From the NCBI RefSeq assembly GCF_039941195.1, contig NZ_JBDVFA010000063.1, positions 20,552-84,551 of the forward strand: 64,000 bases of DNA. Direction: 5' to 3'. This DNA is from Aurantibacter_A sp039941195 (GTDB lineage: Bacteria; Bacteroidota; Bacteroidia; Flavobacteriales; Flavobacteriaceae). The notes beneath the pieces were generated by a model. It was not told the DNA's origin. It saw nothing but the letters and a program-made list of their open reading frames with translations, and made no database searches. Shown in pieces: positions 54,472-63,670 of the stretch (position 1 is the first letter of the stretch; each line of letters starts with the position of its first letter). The translations under genes were made by a program, and so were the position numbers.

Positions 54472-55605
54472 ATGAAATTTATAATTGCACCAGATAAATT
54501 TAAGGGATCATTAAGCGGCTTCGAATTTTGTGAAGCTGTAGAAGCGGGAATTCTTAAAGTTTTTCCCAATGCAAGTATAACCAAAATGCCCTTGGCAGAT
54601 GGAGGCGATGGGACAATTGATGTAGTTGGTTTTTACCTTCAAGGAGATAAGATCACAACCACTGTAAACGACCCATTTTTTAAATCCATTAAGGCTACGT
54701 ATCTCTATTCGGATACGCGTAAAATTGCTTTCATTGAAATGGCTGAAGCTTCAGGACTTAAGTTATTAAAACATTCAGAATTCGATTGTGTACAGGCTAC
54801 TACCTATGGTACCGGAGAATTAATAGTTGATGCCTTAAACCGCGGGGCCAAAGAAATAATTTTGGGTATTGGTGGAAGTGCAACAAACGATGGAGGAATG
54901 GGCATGGCAAATGCTTTAGGGTTTCATTTTTTAGATGCCGACGAAAAAGAAATAAAACCTATAGGAACTAATCTCAATAGGGTCGTACAAATTGATGACA
55001 CACAAAAACATCCGTTATTAAAGAATGTAAAAATAAAGGTAGCTTGTGATGTTTCTAATCCTTTTTATGGTAAGAATGGAGCAGCATATGTTTATGCCAA
55101 GCAAAAAGGCGCGTGTGAAAAAGAAATAACACAACTTGATCATGGTCTTAAAAATTTTGCTAAAGTAATAGCGAACAAGTATTCCATAAATCTTCAGAAT
55201 ATTTCAGGATCTGGAGCAGCCGGTGGCATAGGTGGTGGAGCCGTTGCTTTTTTAAAAGGAGAACTTACCTCTGGTATTAATCTTATAAAAGAGCTTGCTG
55301 ATTTTGACACTAAAATTTCAGATGCTGACTGGATTATAACTGGAGAAGGCATGATAGATATTCAAACACTAGCTGGTAAAACTATTTCAGGTGTTATAGC
55401 ATCTGCAGCCAAAAATAACATTCCAGTTGCCGCACTATGTGGTTCTGTAAATCTAACTCTGGAAGAGCAGAAAAAATTAAATTTAACTTATGTCACTTCT
55501 ATAGTTCAAGGTATTTCGAATCTTCAAGAAGCAATGGATTCTAGCCATGAGAATATTATAAAGGCAAGCTATAATTTCGCAAACTTATTGGATAAACAGA
55601 AGTAG
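54472..55605 (+). CDS. Glycerate kinase (GlxK/GarK family)
   Basis: 377 residues, the usual family length. It has MKFIIAPDKFKGSLSG at the start, then PLADGGDGT, GIGGSATNDGGMGMANALG and ITGEGMIDIQTLAGKTISGV. It phosphorylates D-glycerate to 2-phosphoglycerate. No glyoxylate-pathway genes are beside it. A gap of 118 bases precedes it. Confidence 0.93.
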   Translation: MKFIIAPDKFKGSLSGFEFCEAVEAGILKVFPNASITKMPLADGGDGTIDVVGFYLQGDKITTTVNDPFFKSIKATYLYSDTRKIAFIEMAEASGLKLLKHSEFDCVQATTYGTGELIVDALNRGAKEIILGIGGSATNDGGMGMANALGFHFLDADEKEIKPIGTNLNRVVQIDDTQKHPLLKNVKIKVACDVSNPFYGKNGAAYVYAKQKGACEKEITQLDHGLKNFAKVIANKYSINLQNISGSGAAGGIGGGAVAFLKGELTSGINLIKELADFDTKISDADWIITGEGMIDIQTLAGKTISGVIASAAKNNIPVAALCGSVNLTLEEQKKLNLTYVTSIVQGISNLQEAMDSSHENIIKASYNFANLLDKQK

Positions 55606-55641
55606 TATTAGTAGTAGTTAAATTCAAAAATCGATTCTGCA

Positions 55642-56139
55642 TTATTCGTATTTACGAACCATATATTTTAAAATGGTGTTTAGAATATCTTCCTCAGAAG
55701 TTGCCATATCTACGGTTAATGCTCGTTTAGGTGTTTCTAAAGTCTCAAAATCAGCTTTTATTAAGGAAGCTGGTCGGTCGTGATCTTCAATATTTTCAAT
55801 GCGTTCAGCAACAAACTCATAAGAGCCTTTCATAAAAATCCAATCCAATTGATGATTGATATTATTATCCAACAGTAAACGATCTTCTTTTTTCAAAACC
55901 GAACAAGAAACAACACAGCCTTTTAATTTAGATTGCTTACCAATTAAATCTATAATTGAATTCAGCCATTTATTTCTATTCATGTCCTGTCCAAGTTTAC
56001 CTGCTGGCAAATTCTCGGCAAAAAGTTTATCGGCATCAAAGAAAGGAGTTTCCAAAACCCTAGCAATCTTTTCTCCAATAGCACTCTTACCTGTACCGCA
56101 AACACCCACTAAAATAACAACGTAATTATGACTCTTCAT
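55642..56139 (-). CDS. Gluconokinase-like P-loop kinase
   Basis: ATG 56139 gives 165 residues; a start at 56175 would add 12. It has the P-loop LVGVCGTGKSAIGE, FFDADKLFAEN, VSCSVLKKEDR and LIKADFETLETPKRALTVD, all shared with the gluconokinase at 34259-34747. The GHFMPAGLL region is altered (DHDRPASLI). It may phosphorylate a different sugar acid or be a second gluconokinase. It is convergent with the glycerate kinase, 36 bases apart. Confidence 0.75.
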   Translation of the reverse strand: MKSHNYVVILVGVCGTGKSAIGEKIARVLETPFFDADKLFAENLPAGKLGQDMNRNKWLNSIIDLIGKQSKLKGCVVSCSVLKKEDRLLLDNNINHQLDWIFMKGSYEFVAERIENIEDHDRPASLIKADFETLETPKRALTVDMATSEEDILNTILKYMVRKYE

Positions 56140-56248
56140 ATTAAAATAAATTGGTTTACCAGATTGGTTTACCAAATATATGAAATTTAATTAATTTAAA
56201 ACTATAATTTTTACAAAACATAATATCAATAGGAACTAAAAGTAATGG

Positions 56249-56836
56249 TTACTTATTCGGACGCAACGAAATATCTGGGTTTAAATAGAACATTTTTTTC
56301 CAACCTTGTACTGCATTGCTATCATACAATTTTGGATAAGGAAAGGGCGTGGTAATTGCATAATGTAAATGTGGTGGTTTTCCAATAGCATTGCCAGTGG
56401 TACCTACTGTTCCGAGTGTAGCTCCTTTTTTAATCGGCTGTAATGGAAAAGTTTTTATTTCATTTAAATGTGCATAATAATGAAAGCGCCACTTAGGGCC
56501 TAACATCATAACCGACTTCCCTCCTTTTCCACCTTCATAAGTATAAATAACAATTCCGTTTGTTGCTGCGATAACTTCGGTGCCTTTCTTTGCAAAAACA
56601 TCTATGCCTTTATGCGTAATTGAGGTCCCCCAAGGATAAGCCCAGAAGGATTTTTCATCCCAACTTTTTACCGTGGCATCTTTTACTGGAATAATCATGT
56701 TTTGAGGGAGTAGAAATCCAACTAACAAAATTAACAGTGGCACCCAAAACCATTTTCTCATGGATTTATTCCTCAGAATAAAAGCAAATACTGTTAATAG
56801 CGCAAACCAGAATCTATTGGTTGTGTTGGTTATCAT
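56249..56836 (-). CDS. M23-family metallopeptidase
   Basis: 195 residues with an N-terminal hydrophobic region and membrane anchor (~28-45). The lysostaphin-type motifs are HKGIDVF (H-x3-D) and PPHLHYAI (H-x-H), with GKSVMMLGPKWRFHYYAHL between. All zinc ligands are present, so it may be an active peptidoglycan or protein endopeptidase. It is transcribed 72 bases downstream of ligA on the same strand. Confidence 0.87.
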   Translation of the reverse strand: MITNTTNRFWFALLTVFAFILRNKSMRKWFWVPLLILLVGFLLPQNMIIPVKDATVKSWDEKSFWAYPWGTSITHKGIDVFAKKGTEVIAATNGIVIYTYEGGKGGKSVMMLGPKWRFHYYAHLNEIKTFPLQPIKKGATLGTVGTTGNAIGKPPHLHYAITTPFPYPKLYDSNAVQGWKKMFYLNPDISLRPNK

Positions 56837-56908
56837 TATTAATTCGTGGTAAAAATATTTTCAATATTCAAAATTGGAAAACAAGCTACTCCCTCTTCGA
56901 ATGTGAAA

Positions 56909-58903
56909 TCACAACATAGTCAAAAAATCATCTTCCGTAATAATTGCAATACCTAAATCCTCAGCTTTTGTTCTTTTACTTGGCCCCATTTTATCACCAG
57001 CAACCACATATGAAGTTTTAGAAGAAATTGAAGATGAAACTTTACCACCGTTATCTTCAATTAATTTTTTTAGTTCATTACGACTCACTTTTTCAAAAAC
57101 ACCAGAAACCACGAAAGACTTCCCTTTTAGTGTATCAGTCTGATTTTGTAACTGCTCTTCAGAAAGTGAAAATTGTAATCCGTAGGACTTTAATCGATTC
57201 ACAATTTCAACACTCTCTGGGTTACTAAAAAAAGCAACCACACTTTGTGCAATTCGTTCTCCAATTTCATCAACCGCTGTTAAATCTAAAATATTGGCTA
57301 CCATTAAGGCATCAATATTCTTATAAGCCTTTGCCAATTTTTTACCTACTGTTTCACCAACATATCGGATTCCCAAACCAAATAAAACACGTTCAAATGG
57401 AATTTGTTTGGAAGCTGCTACACCTGCAATTAAATTCACCGCCGACTTTTCTGCCATTCGTTCTAATGGCAATAGTTGTTCTTTACTTAAGGTATATAAA
57501 TCTGCATAATTTGTGATGAGTCCCTCTTTAAATAACAATTCTACAGTTTCACTTCCTAGACCATCTATATCCATTGCCTTTCTAGAAATGAAATGTTGAA
57601 TTCGACCTGTAATTTGTGGAGGACAGCCCATATCATTCGGGCAAAAATGTTGTGCCTCACCTTCTTTGCGTTCCAATTCAGTATTACATTCAGGGCAGGT
57701 TGTTCTATAAATTGTTGGTTGCGAATCTTCACTGCGTTTTGCAAAATCAACCCCAACAATTTTTGGTATTATCTCCCCACCTTTCTCGACAAAAACGGTA
57801 TCGCCTTCTCTTATATCTAATTTAGCTATCTGGTCTGCATTGTGTAACGAAGCTCTTTTTACAGTTGTACCTGCCAATAAAACTGGCTCCAAATTGGCAA
57901 CAGGAGTAATAGCTCCAGTCCGCCCAACTTGATAAGTAATTTCATTAAGAATAGTTGAAACTTGTTCTGCTTTAAACTTGTATGCCATTGCCCACCTAGG
58001 AGCTTTAGCAGTATACCCTAACTCCTCTTGTTGTTGAATATTATTAACTTTAATTACGACCCCGTCCGTTTCATAGGGTAAGTTATGTCGCTCAACATCC
58101 CAATGCTCAATAAAGGCTAAGACTTCATCCGTAGATTTACATAATTTAGCTATTGCAGGTACTTTAAAACCCCAATCACGAGCTTTCTCTAGCATCTGCC
58201 ATTGCGATTCAATTCCAGTATTTTCACCAACTATACTGTATAGTAAACAATCAAGTGGTCGTTGTGCAACCTGAGCACTATCCTGTAATTTTAAACTACC
58301 GGAAGCTGTATTACGCGGGTTCATATATGGGTCTTCACCATTTTCTATGCGCTCCTGATTCATTTTTGCAAAACCTTCAAATGGCAAAACAATTTCCCCA
58401 CGAATATCAAACTTGGCAGGGTAATTACCTTTTAATTGCAAGGGTACGGATCGTATTGTTTTTATATTGGTGGTAACATCATCACCTTGAAAGCCATCGC
58501 CTCTGGTTACCGCTCGTACTAGTTTTCCATTTTCATAGGTCAAATTAATACTAGCTCCATCGTACTTTAATTCACAAGTAAATTCAACTTCAAGGTTCCC
58601 TAAAATTTTTTGAACTCGCTTTTCCCATTCTTCTAAATCCTCTTTAGAATAAGAGTTATCCAAAGAATACATACGCTGTTCATGTGCAACAGTATTAAAA
58701 TTTTTAGTTACTTCGCCACCTACTCGTAATGTGGGTGATGAAGCATCATAAAATTCCGGATGCTTATCTTCAAGATTTTTTAACTCCTTCAATTGCATAT
58801 CAAAATCATAATCTGAAATCGTTGGATTGTCGAGCACATAATAATTGTAATTGTGTTCTCGTAATTGATTTCGAAGTAATGCTATTTGATCTTGTATATT
58901 CAT
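56909..58903 (-). CDS. ligA: NAD-dependent DNA ligase
   Basis: ATG 58903 (664 residues); GTG 58921 would add six. Adenylation uses the Lys of CELKYDGASINL. Zinc-finger cysteines appear in TTCPECNTEL and HFCPNDMGCPPQ. HhH motifs follow, and a C-terminal BRCT domain (GKSFVVSGVFEKVSRNELKKL) ends the protein. It seals nicks in replication. Confidence 0.97.
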   Translation of the reverse strand: MNIQDQIALLRNQLREHNYNYYVLDNPTISDYDFDMQLKELKNLEDKHPEFYDASSPTLRVGGEVTKNFNTVAHEQRMYSLDNSYSKEDLEEWEKRVQKILGNLEVEFTCELKYDGASINLTYENGKLVRAVTRGDGFQGDDVTTNIKTIRSVPLQLKGNYPAKFDIRGEIVLPFEGFAKMNQERIENGEDPYMNPRNTASGSLKLQDSAQVAQRPLDCLLYSIVGENTGIESQWQMLEKARDWGFKVPAIAKLCKSTDEVLAFIEHWDVERHNLPYETDGVVIKVNNIQQQEELGYTAKAPRWAMAYKFKAEQVSTILNEITYQVGRTGAITPVANLEPVLLAGTTVKRASLHNADQIAKLDIREGDTVFVEKGGEIIPKIVGVDFAKRSEDSQPTIYRTTCPECNTELERKEGEAQHFCPNDMGCPPQITGRIQHFISRKAMDIDGLGSETVELLFKEGLITNYADLYTLSKEQLLPLERMAEKSAVNLIAGVAASKQIPFERVLFGLGIRYVGETVGKKLAKAYKNIDALMVANILDLTAVDEIGERIAQSVVAFFSNPESVEIVNRLKSYGLQFSLSEEQLQNQTDTLKGKSFVVSGVFEKVSRNELKKLIEDNGGKVSSSISSKTSYVVAGDKMGPSKRTKAEDLGIAIITEDDFLTML

Positions 58904-58976
58904 GTAATTTGATATTCCCACCCGTAGTGATGAGAATCTGTTTTAAGTTATAGTTATTTTGGCAAAAATATCATGC

Positions 58977-59843
58977 TTACTTCACTGCCATTAACATACG
59001 GTCATTCCCAAAAATATCTTTTCGCAGTTCAATATCTTGAAAATTATTCGCTTCTAAAAGTTGTTGTGTCTCTTTCGCTAAATATTGGTTTATTTCAAAA
59101 AACAATACCCCTCCTACTTTTAATTTTTTTGAAGCAAATTCTGTGATGCTATTATAAAAAATTAAAGGATTTTCATCAGTAACAAACAACGCTAAACTGG
59201 GTTCAAATTCCAAAACATTGTTTGTCATTTCTGTCTTCTCTAATTCTCTAACATAGGGCGGGTTAGAAACAATAATATCGAAATGTTCTTCAAGATTTAC
59301 ATTCTGTAAAATGTCTGCATTTATGAATGTTATTTCAACTTCATTTTGCAAGGCATTCTTTTTAGCTACTGACAATGCTTCCAGCGAAACATCTAAAGCA
59401 TATAAATTGGCATTCGATAGATTTTTAGCCAAGGCAATTGCAATACATCCACTACCAGTACCAATGTCAAGTATTTTTAGTTTGTCATTTTTACTATTTG
59501 TTTCCGACTTTTCTTTAATAATTTTTATTATCCATCGCACCAATTCTTCGGTTTCGGGCCTAGGTATTAATACGTTTTCATTAACAATAAAATCCAAATC
59601 CATAAAAATAGTATTACCTATAATGTATTGAATTGGTTGATTAGATTTTAATTTTGCCAACCCCTCAAAAAGTGGTTTTTCATCTTCTTTACGTATATTT
59701 AAATCAGGCTGAAATGCTAAAACAAAACGTTCTAAATTGAGATAATGCTCAATGAGTATATAAAAAAAACTAGCCACTTCATCCTTACCGTAAATGGTAT
59801 CTAGCTCCAAATGAAATATATTTTTTATCTCTCTAAGCAACAT
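58977..59843 (-). CDS. prmC: Release-factor glutamine methyltransferase
   Basis: 288 residues. The N-terminal helical domain is followed by the SAM fold (ILDIGTGSGCIAIALAK) and the Gln-binding NPPY motif (IIVSNPPYVREL). It methylates the GGQ Gln of release factors RF1/RF2. It is divergent from ribD with a 101-base gap. Confidence 0.95.
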   Translation of the reverse strand: MLLREIKNIFHLELDTIYGKDEVASFFYILIEHYLNLERFVLAFQPDLNIRKEDEKPLFEGLAKLKSNQPIQYIIGNTIFMDLDFIVNENVLIPRPETEELVRWIIKIIKEKSETNSKNDKLKILDIGTGSGCIAIALAKNLSNANLYALDVSLEALSVAKKNALQNEVEITFINADILQNVNLEEHFDIIVSNPPYVRELEKTEMTNNVLEFEPSLALFVTDENPLIFYNSITEFASKKLKVGGVLFFEINQYLAKETQQLLEANNFQDIELRKDIFGNDRMLMAVK

Positions 59844-59860
59844 ACGTTGTATAATTTTAT

Positions 59861-59945
59861 CTTCGCAATTCCTAGAATCTATGTTTAAATCAATCTTGTT
59901 AATTCAAATAAAAATGACAAGCATTAATATTCTATTTTTGCGAAG
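59861..59945. promoter_or_regulatory. Divergent prmC/ribD promoter region with inverted 8-mers
   Basis: CTTCGCAA (59861-59868) and TTGCGAAG (59938-59945) are perfect inverted copies at the two ends of the gap. On plus, TATTTTTGCGAAG fits TAnnTTTG but ends at the GTG start codon of ribD, implying a leaderless transcript or a later start. Confidence 0.4.
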
Positions 59946-60988
59946 TGAATATACATACAAAATACATGTTGCGCTGCATAGAATTGGGTAAAAAGGGTTT
60001 GGGTAGAACCTACCCCAATCCTATGGTAGGAAGTGTAATTGTTCATGACGACAAAATAATAGGAGAAGGTTTTACTAGTCCGTACGGTGGTAACCATGCC
60101 GAAGTAAATGCAATAAGTTCAGTTCGAAATAAATTATTATTAAAAGATGCTACCATCTATGTTAGTCTTGAACCATGTTCACATTATGGAAAAACTCCCC
60201 CTTGTGCTGATTTAATAATAAAAAGCAAAATTAAAAATGTAGTTATAGGTTGCTTAGATCCCCACGAAAAAGTCGCTGGTAAAGGAATTAAAAGATTACG
60301 GGATGCAGGTTGCAATGTTGAAGTTGGTATTTTGGAACAGGAGTGTCGGAAACATCATAAACGATTTTTAACTTTTCACGAAAAAAAGCGGCCCTATATA
60401 ATCTTAAAATGGGCTGAAACGGCCGACGGATTTATTGCGCCGGCCAATGAATTACGCGCGAATACTCCAGAACCATTTTGGATTACAAATAAAAAATCAC
60501 GCCAATTAGTTCATCAATGGCGATCAGAGGAACATGCTATATTAGTTGGAACAAATACTGTTTTATCCGACAACCCTAAATTAAATGTAAGAGACTGGAC
60601 AGGCAATTCTCCTATTCGAATTGTAATAGATAGAAAATTAAAAATACCAAAAGACTATTTTGTTTTTGATGAAAGTGTAAGAACTATAATTATTAATTCT
60701 GAACTAAATAAATCAGAAGAAAATTTAGAGTACATAAAAAGCAATTTTAAAAACTTAGCACAGGAAATAAGCAAAGTACTTCATCAAAAAAATATTTCAA
60801 GTATTATTATTGAAGGAGGTTCATATACTCTTCTGCATTTTATTAAAAGTAATTTATGGGATGAGGCTCGCGTTTTTACAGGAACTAGTAAATTTAAAAA
60901 TGGTTTAAAAGCTCCTGAAATCTCTGGCAGCTATAAAACCGAACAAAAAGTATTAAACGATACCTTAACTACTTATTACAATGATTAA
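59945..60988 (+). CDS. ribD: Bifunctional riboflavin biosynthesis deaminase/reductase
   Basis: 347 residues. The deaminase domain has GLGRTYPNPMVGSVIV, the zinc motif NHAEVNAIS and EPCSHYGKTPPCADLI. The reductase starts YIILKWAETADGFIAP and includes SIIIEGGSYTLLHF. It carries out the second and third steps of riboflavin synthesis. GTG 59945 retains the conserved HTKYMLRCIELG opening; ATG 59966 would lose seven residues. Confidence 0.95.
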   Translation: MNIHTKYMLRCIELGKKGLGRTYPNPMVGSVIVHDDKIIGEGFTSPYGGNHAEVNAISSVRNKLLLKDATIYVSLEPCSHYGKTPPCADLIIKSKIKNVVIGCLDPHEKVAGKGIKRLRDAGCNVEVGILEQECRKHHKRFLTFHEKKRPYIILKWAETADGFIAPANELRANTPEPFWITNKKSRQLVHQWRSEEHAILVGTNTVLSDNPKLNVRDWTGNSPIRIVIDRKLKIPKDYFVFDESVRTIIINSELNKSEENLEYIKSNFKNLAQEISKVLHQKNISSIIIEGGSYTLLHFIKSNLWDEARVFTGTSKFKNGLKAPEISGSYKTEQKVLNDTLTTYYND

Positions 60989-61586
60989 GAACATCATCTT
61001 TGACTTTGGCGATATTTTTATAAATCTAGACAAACAAATTATTTTTCGTGAAGCTGAAAAGTTTGGCGGCACAATGGAATTAATGCCAAAACTGCACCAA
61101 ATAAATAATGAATTTGAAGTTGGTGCCATATCGCCTCAAGGATTTGTTGATGCACTTCAAGAAGTTTACCCTAAAGCCAGTACAGAAGAAATTGAGAAAA
61201 TTTGGAACGGTATGCTTCTAGATTTTCCTGACTACCGACTCGAATTTATCTGCAACTTAGCTAATGAAAATAATTATCGCCTTTTTCTATTGAGCAATAC
61301 CAATGCGATGCATATTCCATTTTTAGCCCAAAGATGGGGTAAAGAAAAATACAATCAGTTTAAAAATTGCTTCGAGAAATTTTACCTCTCACATGAAATG
61401 CAACTACGCAAACCCAATGCTGAAATTTTCGAGTATGTTTTAAATGAGAATGGATTAAAAGCTGAAGAAACTTTCTTTATTGATGACACCAAAGAAAATA
61501 CAGACGCGGCAGAAAAATTAGGAATTTCTTGTTGGAATTTACAGGTAGGCAAAGAAGATATAATCGATTTAAAATCGAAATTATAA
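60981..61586 (+). CDS. HAD-superfamily hydrolase (YihX-like)
   Basis: 201 residues. Motif I is IIFDFGDIFINLD, in which the second catalytic Asp position is changed as in YihX-type members. LFLLSNTNAMH supplies motif II, RKPNAEIFEYVL motif III and FIDDTKENTDAA motif IV. Family members dephosphorylate sugar phosphates or riboflavin precursors. Eight-base overlap with ribD suggests it could be the phosphatase acting between RibD and RibE/H in riboflavin synthesis, but this is inference. Confidence 0.85.
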   Translation: MIKNIIFDFGDIFINLDKQIIFREAEKFGGTMELMPKLHQINNEFEVGAISPQGFVDALQEVYPKASTEEIEKIWNGMLLDFPDYRLEFICNLANENNYRLFLLSNTNAMHIPFLAQRWGKEKYNQFKNCFEKFYLSHEMQLRKPNAEIFEYVLNENGLKAEETFFIDDTKENTDAAEKLGISCWNLQVGKEDIIDLKSKL

Positions 61587-61587
61587 T

Positions 61588-62451
61588 ATGCAAGATTTAG
61601 CGTTAAGCGTTTTTTTTGCTAGTTTAATATTTGTGATATTTAAATTGTACAACACCTATAGGGTTGAAACTTTTTATGCCATCATCGCTAATTATTTTGT
61701 TGCCAGTCTTTGTGGCTTTTCTTTTTACAACGGGGACATAAAACTTCTCGAAATTCCTGAAAAAAAATGGTTTTTCGGAACTCTAATTATTGGAATATTA
61801 TTTATTGTTATATTTAATTTAATGGCGGCCACAGCCCAGCGTATCGGTGTTTCTGTAGCATCAGTTGCCACAAAAATGTCTTTAGTTATTCCTGTTATTT
61901 TTGGAATTTTCGCATATAACGAGCTACTTAGTCCAATTAAAATTATTGGAATTATTCTAGCTTTAGTTTCTGTTTATTTTACATCCTATAAAGAGAAATC
62001 TGTAAAAATTGATAAATCAACATTGTACTTACCCTTTCTAATATTTATAGGAGCGGGTGTGATAGACACGGGAATAAAATATGTACAAGAGGTTCATCTT
62101 AATGAGACTGAATTTTCTTTATTCTCGGCAACCGCTTTCGGTTTTGCTGCTATTTCAGGGCTGCTATATATAATTATAATATCATTCAAGAAACCGCTAC
62201 AAGTAAATTATAAAAATATTATTGGTGGTATTGTTTTAGGAATACCCAATTATTATTCAATTTATTTTTTAATGCGTGCTTTACAAAATGACGAATTTAC
62301 GAGTGCAGCAATTTTTACAATTAATAATGTAGCCATCGTTATGGTTTGTACCTTACTAGGGATAATACTATTCAAAGAAAAAATAAGCATAAAAAATTGG
62401 GGCGGTATTGTTTTAGCAATTATCAGTATTTTGCTAGTAGCTTTGTTTTAA
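61588..62451 (+). CDS. EamA/DMT-superfamily transporter
   Basis: 287 residues with about ten membrane helices in two repeats (ATAQRIGVSVASVATKMSLVIPVIFGIFAYNELLS and FTINNVAIVMVCTLLGIILFKEKIS mark the EamA ends). Substrate unknown. It is one base after the HAD gene and one before the YigZ gene. The tight link to ribD allows a role with riboflavin or a metabolite, but nothing in the sequence proves it. Confidence 0.85.
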   Translation: MQDLALSVFFASLIFVIFKLYNTYRVETFYAIIANYFVASLCGFSFYNGDIKLLEIPEKKWFFGTLIIGILFIVIFNLMAATAQRIGVSVASVATKMSLVIPVIFGIFAYNELLSPIKIIGIILALVSVYFTSYKEKSVKIDKSTLYLPFLIFIGAGVIDTGIKYVQEVHLNETEFSLFSATAFGFAAISGLLYIIIISFKKPLQVNYKNIIGGIVLGIPNYYSIYFLMRALQNDEFTSAAIFTINNVAIVMVCTLLGIILFKEKISIKNWGGIVLAIISILLVALF

Positions 62452-63066
62452 ATGGAAAGTGAAACATATTCATACAAGACATTATTAAAATCTTCAATTG
62501 AAGTATTATATAAGGACAAGAAGAGTAAGTTTTACGGCTATGCTTTTCCTATACAAATAGAAGATGATGTAAAACCTATAATTGCGGAATTAAAAAATAA
62601 GCATCAATCAGCCAACCATATTTGTTATGCTTGGCAACTAGGAATTAAAGATATAAGGTATAGAGCGAATGATGATGGAGAACCAAACAATTCTGCAGGT
62701 CTACCAATTTACGGTCAAATTCAATCATTTGAAGTTACAAATGTTCTCGTTGCAGTGGCACGAATTTTTGGCGGAACCAAACTTGGTGTTGGAGGCTTAA
62801 TAAGTGCTTATCGAGAAACTGCTAAACTTGCTTTGCAGAAATCGAATATTATTGAAAAAAAAATACAAAGTCATTACAAAATTGAATTCGAATATTCTGA
62901 CATAAATCCTGTAATGGGATTAATAAAAAAATTGCAAATGGATATTATTTCACAAAAAATGGAAATACGATGTGAAATAAAAGTTTCCTTTGAAAAGCGA
63001 AATGAAAAAACTGTATTGGAACATTTCGCTCCATATCACAAAATAAAATTTTCAGAATTGAATTAG
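62452..63066 (+). CDS. YigZ/IMPACT-family protein
   Basis: 204 residues. The family block is NHICYAWQLGIKDIRYRANDDGEPNNSAGLPIYGQI (DGEP motif), then IFGGTKLGVGGLISAY and a C-terminal DUF1949 domain. It probably acts as a nucleic-acid or ribosome-associated regulator. Its 3' end overlaps the convergent thioesterase gene by 15 bases. Confidence 0.92.
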   Translation: MESETYSYKTLLKSSIEVLYKDKKSKFYGYAFPIQIEDDVKPIIAELKNKHQSANHICYAWQLGIKDIRYRANDDGEPNNSAGLPIYGQIQSFEVTNVLVAVARIFGGTKLGVGGLISAYRETAKLALQKSNIIEKKIQSHYKIEFEYSDINPVMGLIKKLQMDIISQKMEIRCEIKVSFEKRNEKTVLEHFAPYHKIKFSELN

Positions 63067-63465
63067 ATTATTAATTTTTTCAAGCACATAATTTGGGCAT
63101 GCAGTAGGTCTATTTGTCTTCATGTCAATAAAAGCCAGTACTGTGTTTGCAGTGACTAATAATTCTTTCTTTTCATTATAGATTTTATAGTCGAATTCTA
63201 TCTTAACAAATGGCACTTTTTTGAGGCTAGTTTGCACTGTTAAAAGATCATCATATAAGGCTGGTTTTTTAAAATCTATATGCATAGAAACAACCGGAAG
63301 CATTACACCATTTTCTTCCATTGTTCTATAAGAGACCCCTAAATCCCGTAACCAAGCAACTCTCCCCATCTCAAGGTACTGTGCGTAATTTCCGTAGTAA
63401 ACATACTTCATCTGGTCCGTTTCCGCGTATCTAACGTGAAAAGAAATTTCTTTAAAATTTGCCAT
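63052..63465 (-). CDS. Hot-dog-fold acyl-CoA thioesterase (YbgC/FadM-like)
   Basis: ATG 63465 gives 137 residues; an upstream frame of 38 Lys/Phe-rich residues is not part of the domain. The catalytic block is RYAETDQMKYVYYGNYAQYLEMGR, with Asp in ETDQM, as in 4-hydroxybenzoyl-CoA thioesterase relatives. It hydrolyses acyl-CoAs. It is convergent with YigZ and divergent from dnaA. Confidence 0.9.
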   Translation of the reverse strand: MANFKEISFHVRYAETDQMKYVYYGNYAQYLEMGRVAWLRDLGVSYRTMEENGVMLPVVSMHIDFKKPALYDDLLTVQTSLKKVPFVKIEFDYKIYNEKKELLVTANTVLAFIDMKTNRPTACPNYVLEKINNLIQF

Positions 63466-63670
63466 TATAGGTGTAAATACTTTATATTTAAGAAGTAACG
63501 ATATGAAGTGCTTTAACTTGCGAAAAAAAAATCGAATAATCAACCCCCTTTTGATTTTTTTTTTAGATAATTTGTTCACATATTTGTCAACCCTAAATGA
63601 GCCTAGAACTTACCAATTTTAGACCAGCAAAACTTAATCACTAACCAGAGAAAAGAGAGAACAATATCAC
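63466..63670. other. Upstream region of dnaA
   Basis: It holds an A9-TC tract (63523-63533) and an inverted GA-T10 tract (63553-63564), and a single near match to a DnaA box, TTGTTCACA (63572-63580, one mismatch to TTATTCACA). No cluster of boxes is seen, so an origin here is unproven. Confidence 0.3.
63523..63564. repeat. Inverted A/T-tract repeat between thioesterase gene and dnaA
   Basis: AAAAAAAAATC (63523-63533) and GATTTTTTTTT (63553-63563) form an 11-bp A:T-rich inverted repeat with a 19-base loop containing C5. It may be a bent or unwinding element, or a weak terminator. Confidence 0.4.

Noticed and set aside
57565..57825. Several overlapping small frames inside ligA
   Set aside because: They sit opposite or out of frame with the zinc-finger region of ligA and lack any motif.
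63466..63579. N-terminal extension of the thioesterase
   Set aside because: The 38 additional residues are Lys/Phe/Leu-rich translation of A/T tracts; the hot-dog domain starts at the ATG at 63465.
63466..63670. Replication origin upstream of dnaA
   Set aside because: Only one imperfect DnaA box and an A/T-tract inverted repeat are visible. No box cluster is seen, so I describe the elements but do not call an origin.
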